NCBI RefSeq assembly: GCF_024438035.1
Contig: NZ_JANFQF010000029.1
Coordinates: forward strand, 1-60,458
Source of the DNA: Rhodococcus tibetensis
GTDB taxonomy: Bacteria > Actinomycetota > Actinomycetes > Mycobacteriales > Mycobacteriaceae
Direction of reading: 5' to 3'
Length of the DNA stretch: 60,458 nucleotides
The notes under the pieces are model-generated. The model was not told the origin of the DNA, searched no databases, and was given only the letters and a program-made list of their open reading frames with translations. Position numbers and translations under genes: made by a program. Position 1 is the first letter of the stretch; every line of letters starts with the position of its first letter. Shown here piece by piece: positions 56,349 through 60,458 of this stretch.

Positions 56349-58241
56349 CTACGTAGATCTCATACTATCTGCCACTGGTGTGGTGTTGATCGGAGATGTA
56401 CGTCTGTCACGGCTACCCGCATCACCGTGCGGTGGTGCGGGTTTGACCGTGTCCCACACCGACGCTCGAGGTGCAGGAACATGTTGTTTCGGAGTCACCC
56501 CCAACCGCCGTGTCACGGTGGGGAGGCTGTGTCGGACCCGGCGATGCCGCGGCCGAGGTGGTGTCGGACTGATTTTGTCGCGGGACTTGCGGACCGGTGC
56601 GTGCTCGGCCACCCGGACCGCGGGCATCTGCCCCCGCCGGCGGGTCACATTGCCTTTGCCGAGCAGGGCGCGTTTGGCCAGATTCACCCCGGCGATGTGG
56701 TCCCGGTTGCCGCCGACCCGGCAACCCTGGCACCACGCGGTGTGATAGCCGCCGGGGCGGGTGAGGGGTTCGTCGCAGCCCGGACATTGTGCGGAGGAGC
56801 CGCGTGCCGGCACCACGACCACCGCGATACCGACACCCGCAGCGGTGTGCGTAAGCGCAGCGGCCGCTTGACGGCGGGCGGACTGCGCGGCCCGGTTGTT
56901 GTTGACCCGTCCGTGTCCGCGGGTCTCGAGGGTGGCCAGGTCCTCGACCGCGATCACCTGCGCGCCCGCCGCGGCGGCGTAATCGGCGACCTGACGGCCG
57001 AAGTGGAATCCCAGTTCCCGATTGATCTTCCCCCGCTTGGCGCCCACAGCCTCCCGGTGCCCGTCGAGGACGGCGATCTTCGCCTCCAGCCGGGCACGGA
57101 CCTCGGGATCGGCGGTGGCGGCCAGTCGGGTCAACCGGGCCGCCTTGCGGTGCAGCAGCTGCCCCTCGGCCTGCAGGCGCGCGAGTTTGACCCCGAGGCC
57201 GCGGTCATCGTAGGTGAAACCCCGGTAATCGGAGGACAACCCGTCCGAGTTCTCGGTGGTGATAGCGGCGGCCCCCAGCGTGGACGGGGACCAATCCACC
57301 CCCACCGCGACGGTCGCCGATCCCGGGTTACAGTCGGGGACGAGTTCGGTCGCCGCGCACCGCCACAGCAAACCCTTCCGGTCGAGGACCAGGGCCGGAA
57401 GATGCCAGTCGGTGATCGCCCGGCCGTGCAGGTGCGCGGGGATCGCCGCGGTCAGCCGGACCCGCCGCCACTGCGCCCGCCCCGCCGGGGCCGGGCAGGT
57501 CGGCAGCTTCACCCTCAACACCAACTCACGCCCGGCCGCGGTGATCTGCGCGAGTTGCCGATCTGCTGCCGAGAGTCGGGCCATCGCCGCGACCCGCGGT
57601 GGTCCCTGGACGTCGGTGATCCGCAACCGCGCCGACTGCGCCCCGTCGGTGCGGCGAGAGCGTGCAATCAGCTGGCGCCGCACGCCCCGGGCGAAACCCA
57701 ATGGCACAGAGTCACCCGGTTCGGTCGGCGGCGCCAGAGTGCCGGTGACCGGGTCGAACCGCTCGGACAGTGCCGCGATCGCCGCATCCCGATAGGCGAG
57801 GGTCCGCAGGGTGGCCAGCACCTGCGCCGTCACCACCCGCGTGACCCGGGAGGGCACGTAGATTCCGTCCGGGTAGTGCGGGTTCCAGCCGAGGCGGGCG
57901 GCGGCGACGTGACCCTGGGCGGGCAGCCTCCGGCCCGCACGGTCCCGTCCGGCGGTGAGCACGTCGAACGTGACCGGCTGCCACAGCCGCGCCGTCAACT
58001 CGGTGCCGGCCGCCGCAATCAGGTCGAGCAGCCACCGCATCCGGGTGTCGACGTCGTCGAGTCCGATCGGTTCGCCGGTCGCGTCGTCGACCGCCACATG
58101 AGCGCGGGTGGTGAACGCGAACTGCCGCGGCGCAGTCGATCCCGGCCCGCTCACGCCGGCCGACCCAGCGCAAGGAAGAACCCGAATCAACCCGGGCTCA
58201 CCGGTCTCCCGAAAAGCGCCGTCATCGCCGCACACACTCAT
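56349..58241 (-). CDS. tnpB: Solitary TnpB/Cas12-like RuvC nuclease, 630 residues
   Basis: The RuvC triad is complete: Asp316 in VGVDWSP, Glu433 in AVEDLATLETR, Asp514 in GNRDHIAGVNLAKRAL. A zinc ribbon (C486-x2-C489, C504-x2-C507) sits between the last two, as in TnpB and compact type V effectors. The ~310 residues before RuvC-I are longer than in IS605 TnpB (~190), giving a size near miniature Cas12 proteins. Residues ~530-630 are basic and low in complexity and may overlap a guide-RNA-like region. No tnpA, no CRISPR array and no cas1/cas2 nearby. ATG at 58241 is tentative. Confidence 0.85.
   Translation of the reverse strand: MSVCGDDGAFRETGEPGLIRVLPCAGSAGVSGPGSTAPRQFAFTTRAHVAVDDATGEPIGLDDVDTRMRWLLDLIAAAGTELTARLWQPVTFDVLTAGRDRAGRRLPAQGHVAAARLGWNPHYPDGIYVPSRVTRVVTAQVLATLRTLAYRDAAIAALSERFDPVTGTLAPPTEPGDSVPLGFARGVRRQLIARSRRTDGAQSARLRITDVQGPPRVAAMARLSAADRQLAQITAAGRELVLRVKLPTCPAPAGRAQWRRVRLTAAIPAHLHGRAITDWHLPALVLDRKGLLWRCAATELVPDCNPGSATVAVGVDWSPSTLGAAAITTENSDGLSSDYRGFTYDDRGLGVKLARLQAEGQLLHRKAARLTRLAATADPEVRARLEAKIAVLDGHREAVGAKRGKINRELGFHFGRQVADYAAAAGAQVIAVEDLATLETRGHGRVNNNRAAQSARRQAAAALTHTAAGVGIAVVVVPARGSSAQCPGCDEPLTRPGGYHTAWCQGCRVGGNRDHIAGVNLAKRALLGKGNVTRRRGQMPAVRVAEHAPVRKSRDKISPTPPRPRHRRVRHSLPTVTRRLGVTPKQHVPAPRASVWDTVKPAPPHGDAGSRDRRTSPINTTPVADSMRST
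56415..56442 (-). ncRNA. Hairpin in the 3' coding end of the TnpB-like gene (candidate guide-RNA scaffold)
   Basis: Arms ACCCGCATCACC / GGTGGTGCGGGT (one mismatch) with a GTGC loop. It lies in the codons of the basic tail, ~65 bp before the stop. IS605/IS607 TnpB guide RNAs arise from exactly this region, so the placement is suggestive. It may equally be a transposon-end hairpin. Confidence 0.4.
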
Positions 58242-59143
58242 TGGATACCCCCGTCCCCACGGTCTGCCACCCCACCTCCCGCAGCGCCTCGACTATAACG
58301 CCGACCCCCGACACGTACCGCTCGACCTGCGCCACCAATGAACCGGGGCAGTCAATCCCGCCACCCCAGAGCACCGGGTGCCGGCCCCCGGGCCGCATCG
58401 TCGACCATCCGGCCGCGCCCCGCTCGCTGCTCCCTCGCGACACGAACCGCGATCCTGGCAGATCCGATACCTCGCACCAATATTGCTCTTCCGCAATATC
58501 TTGCTGATCGGCTGGTGACGCCTCCCATCCTGCCGAACCCGGCGCCCCAATAGCACCTTCGCCCTCTCGGGAGTCGCTCCCGCACAAGTTAATACAGCCC
58601 TGCCGAGATCGGCGCCACGGTCCACGCGGCCACAGAGTTAGGGACCCGAACCCGCGCGCCGACACGGCAACCGGCCCTCCGTCGGCGCTATTGCTCACCC
58701 CAACGACCGACAACCCACGAAATTCCGCAGACGCCAATCCGCGGTGACAGACAGTGCCAGAAACTGATAGCGAGTATTAGATACATTGACAACAGATGAG
58801 AGCCTCCGAAGACGGCGAATACTGCACACCCGCGTTGGTGACCGCGAAACCGGTGCCGGTGCGCACGGGATCGTCGATTTCGACAGCTGCGCCATAGGCC
58901 GAGGAATCGGGTACCGAGCAGCATGGTGGCGATGCGGTCTGTGTCGGTTTGCATCCCTTGTAATACAACCTCAGCAGTATCGGGTCCCACGCACGAACGG
59001 CGCAGCTACTCGATTGGTCGGTCGACGTCCGCGGAACGTTACGTGCCCTTGTTCGTACATCCAGCGAAGGCGAATTCGAGATGACATACTCCCGGTGGTT
59101 CTCGTCTCGTCCCGGTCACCGAGTTCTCCGGAAGGACACACCG
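58242..59143. other. 902-bp region without a convincing gene
   Basis: Short frames occur on both strands but none has a good start site, domain or codon bias. A 7-bp perfect hairpin (ATATTGC-TCTTCC-GCAATAT, 58480-58499) lies in a locally AT-rich patch. 58740-58800 is also AT-richer than the flanks. I saw no tandem direct repeats. Confidence 0.55.
58480..58499. promoter_or_regulatory. AT-rich hairpin upstream of the TnpB-like gene
   Basis: ATATTGC / GCAATAT with a 6-nt loop, ~240 bp before the TnpB-like start. Possible left-end element or regulatory site. Confidence 0.35.
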
Positions 59144-59581
59144 ATGAACGTTCCTCTTGCCGCCCGAACCGTAGGGATCGCCGCCGCCGTCACCGCGCTC
59201 GGCCTTTTTGCGGCACCGACCGCGTCCGCGGAACCCGACGACGTCACCGTCGACATCGTCGGAGACGACAATGCGGTGGTGATGGGAGTGCGGTACGACG
59301 CCCCCGGGGCCGTCGTCTGCATCATGGCCGTAGTACCCGAAGACGGCACCGTTGCTGTGGCGACGGTCGGCCCCACCATCGTGATGGACGGAGACGACGT
59401 CGACCTGAAGGCCGCTGTCGAGCCCGGCGACTACACGGTGCAGTGGAGTTGCTCGAGCGTGCCGGCGTTCGAGCAGTGGGGTACCACTCCCCCGATGACC
59501 ACCGGCACCGCGACGCCCGTCGCCGTCACCGTGACCGGAACGCCGGGGTCCGGCGGCTCCGGGAACCCGTTCGGAAGCTGA
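59144..59581 (+). CDS. Secreted protein of unknown function
   Basis: 145 residues from the ATG at 59144 (GGAAGGA upstream). Signal peptide ~1-29 (AARTVGIAAAVTALGLFAA…TASA-EP). The mature part is acidic and beta-rich with two cysteines (VVCIMAVV, QWSCSS) and a Gly/Ser-rich end. Resembles small immunoglobulin-like secreted proteins of mycolata; not recognised further. Confidence 0.8.
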   Translation: MNVPLAARTVGIAAAVTALGLFAAPTASAEPDDVTVDIVGDDNAVVMGVRYDAPGAVVCIMAVVPEDGTVAVATVGPTIVMDGDDVDLKAAVEPGDYTVQWSCSSVPAFEQWGTTPPMTTGTATPVAVTVTGTPGSGGSGNPFGS

Positions 59582-59704
59582 CATGCGATCAACAAACCGC
59601 TGGTGAGCGGGCTGAGCCAGATATTTCCCGGGTGGGGCGTAACGAAATAGGTGTGAACGCGGATTCTCTCTATGGAATCCCGCAACGGACAGGAACCCAC
59701 CGCC

Positions 59705-60076
59705 ATGTCGACCGTCACTCATATCGATACCGCCCGCGCCCGCCGCTCCCGCAAGGTTCTCTTCATCGGGAACCCCACCGGATACAACGAGGTGTCGCAG
59801 TGGGCGATGGTCAAGCAGTCCCTGGTGGCGGACGGATTCGAGCCGGTCCGGACCATCGACGGCCCCATCCTCTGCGCGATCGTCACCGATGACGTACTCG
59901 ACGCCGCCGGCTCACCGCACGACGCACGGACCACGGAGCACGCCCGCGAGCAGGGTGTGGAGTGCATCAGCGTGACCGACACCACCCGAATCTGGCAGGC
60001 CACCGCCCGCGTCCGCGCCCGCATCGCCCAGAACGCCCCCACTGCACGGGTCAGCCCGCACCACCAAGGGGCCTGA
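59705..60076 (+). CDS. Small BRCT-like protein
   Basis: 123 residues from the ATG at 59705; an in-frame ATG at 59672 is possible. After a basic N-terminus, KVLFIGNPTGYNEVSQWAMV, LVADGFEPV, ILCAIVTDDV and T-T-E-H-A-R-E-Q-G-V-E-C-I-S follow the strand-helix order of a BRCT domain (for example NAD-ligase or DNA polymerase epsilon-type). The fold call is by pattern only. Such domains bind phosphoproteins or DNA ends. Confidence 0.55.
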   Translation: MSTVTHIDTARARRSRKVLFIGNPTGYNEVSQWAMVKQSLVADGFEPVRTIDGPILCAIVTDDVLDAAGSPHDARTTEHAREQGVECISVTDTTRIWQATARVRARIAQNAPTARVSPHHQGA

Positions 60077-60106
60077 CGGCCTACGCAGAGACCTGGCCGT
60101 TTACTG

Positions 60107-60151
60107 TGCCCCCAGTCGGACTCGAACCGACACTGTGCGGATTTTAAGTCC
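60107..60151 (-). other. 3' tRNA fragment, candidate attachment site
   Basis: On the - strand it reads as the right half of a tRNA: anticodon loop CTTAAAA (60142-60148) with 3' stem TCCGC, 5-nt variable loop, perfect T-arm GTCGG-TTCGAGT-CCGAC (60115-60131), acceptor 3' strand TGGGGGC and A (60107). Pairing in the anticodon 5' stem fails after 60151, and no D-arm follows. Integrases of tRNA-targeting elements leave such 40-50 bp fragments. Confidence 0.75.
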
Positions 60152-60458
60152 CTAGAAGTGGATTCACCTGAACTTCACTGGATTCGATATTTGTTTATCT
60201 GCAACGGTTTTCGTACATGACCGTCCGAACCAGTCCACCTCTGACTGTACCGACTTGTGACACTCTCGTGACACCGAACTCCGCTCGCATTTGGGGGCCA
60301 GGACTTCTCCGAGCCTCCATGCACGTCGACGGTCCTAGGTGTTGCGGGTCATGACGTTGTAGACACCGGGCGGAGCATGGGCTGAACGAAGGGGACGGGC
60401 CTTCCGGCGGCAGGATGAGAAGTACCACCAACGCATCCGCCGACAGGAAGAACCCGAC
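60152..60458. other. Region beyond the tRNA fragment, no firm gene
   Basis: 60155-60220 is AT-richer than the rest. From ~60380 a + strand frame without a visible ATG or GTG reads AWAERRGRAFRRQDEKYHQ and runs off the window; it may be the beginning of a real gene with its start obscured. Nothing else is convincing. Confidence 0.35.

Noticed and set aside
58688..58990. A 100-codon - strand frame in the gap after the TnpB-like gene
   Set aside because: No ribosome site, and the residue make-up is Trp/Cys/Arg-rich without a pattern.
56160..59140. CRISPR array near the TnpB-like gene
   Set aside because: I looked for spaced direct repeats on both sides and saw none.
60107..60200. A complete tRNA gene
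   Set aside because: The anticodon 5' stem mispairs after 60151, and the D-arm and acceptor 5' strand are missing.

Overview
The window is high-GC DNA from a mycolic-acid actinomycete, most likely Rhodococcus or a close relative. Evidence: many GTG starts, ATGA/GTGA start-stop overlaps, mycothiol chemistry (mca), a PknK-type kinase, a DesA2-type desaturase, and a long block in nearly the same gene order as Mycobacterium tuberculosis Rv1074c-Rv1112.

Layout. (1) 1-7.95 kb is part of a nonribosomal peptide cluster. It holds the 3' part of a C-A-PCP-TE synthetase on the + strand. Facing it is a - strand operon: type II thioesterase, an SDR with a mycofactocin-type insertion, and a 975-residue synthetase with a degenerate condensation domain and a threonine-like A-domain code. 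(2) 8.2-16.2 kb carries cstA with its small ybdD partner, an AI-2E family permease and sbcDC. (3) 16.4-49.2 kb is the conserved core block: DUF6542 protein, ispH, lipid-droplet-type protein, xseAB, glpX, fumC, desA2, phoH2, glyA, coaA, a cis-prenyl transferase, hemolysin III, a DUF255 protein, mca, greA, metB, cbs, a GDSL-type hydrolase, thiolase and a Bax-inhibitor protein. Inserted in it are a serine-hydrolase lipoprotein, an epoxide-hydrolase-like protein, a DUF885 protein, an SLT/NlpC cell-wall hydrolase, an ApbE-like protein, ilvA and a DUF3558 lipoprotein. (4) 49.4-60.5 kb is accessory: methyltransferase, nitroreductase, a kinase-STAND fusion (PknK), a class II glutamine amidotransferase broken by one in-frame TGA, secreted proteins, a solitary 630-residue RuvC/zinc-ribbon TnpB/Cas12-like protein, a BRCT-like small protein, and a 45-bp 3' tRNA fragment that looks like an integration site.

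The most unusual signals are four copies of a 70-72 bp triple-hairpin element set exactly at stop codons of glpX, glyA, metB, fadA and the Bax-inhibitor gene; the solitary TnpB/Cas12-like protein with a hairpin in its 3' coding end; and the tRNA-fragment junction that may bound an island.

All calls come from reading the sequence by eye. Family names rest on motifs and remembered homologues, and no database search was run.
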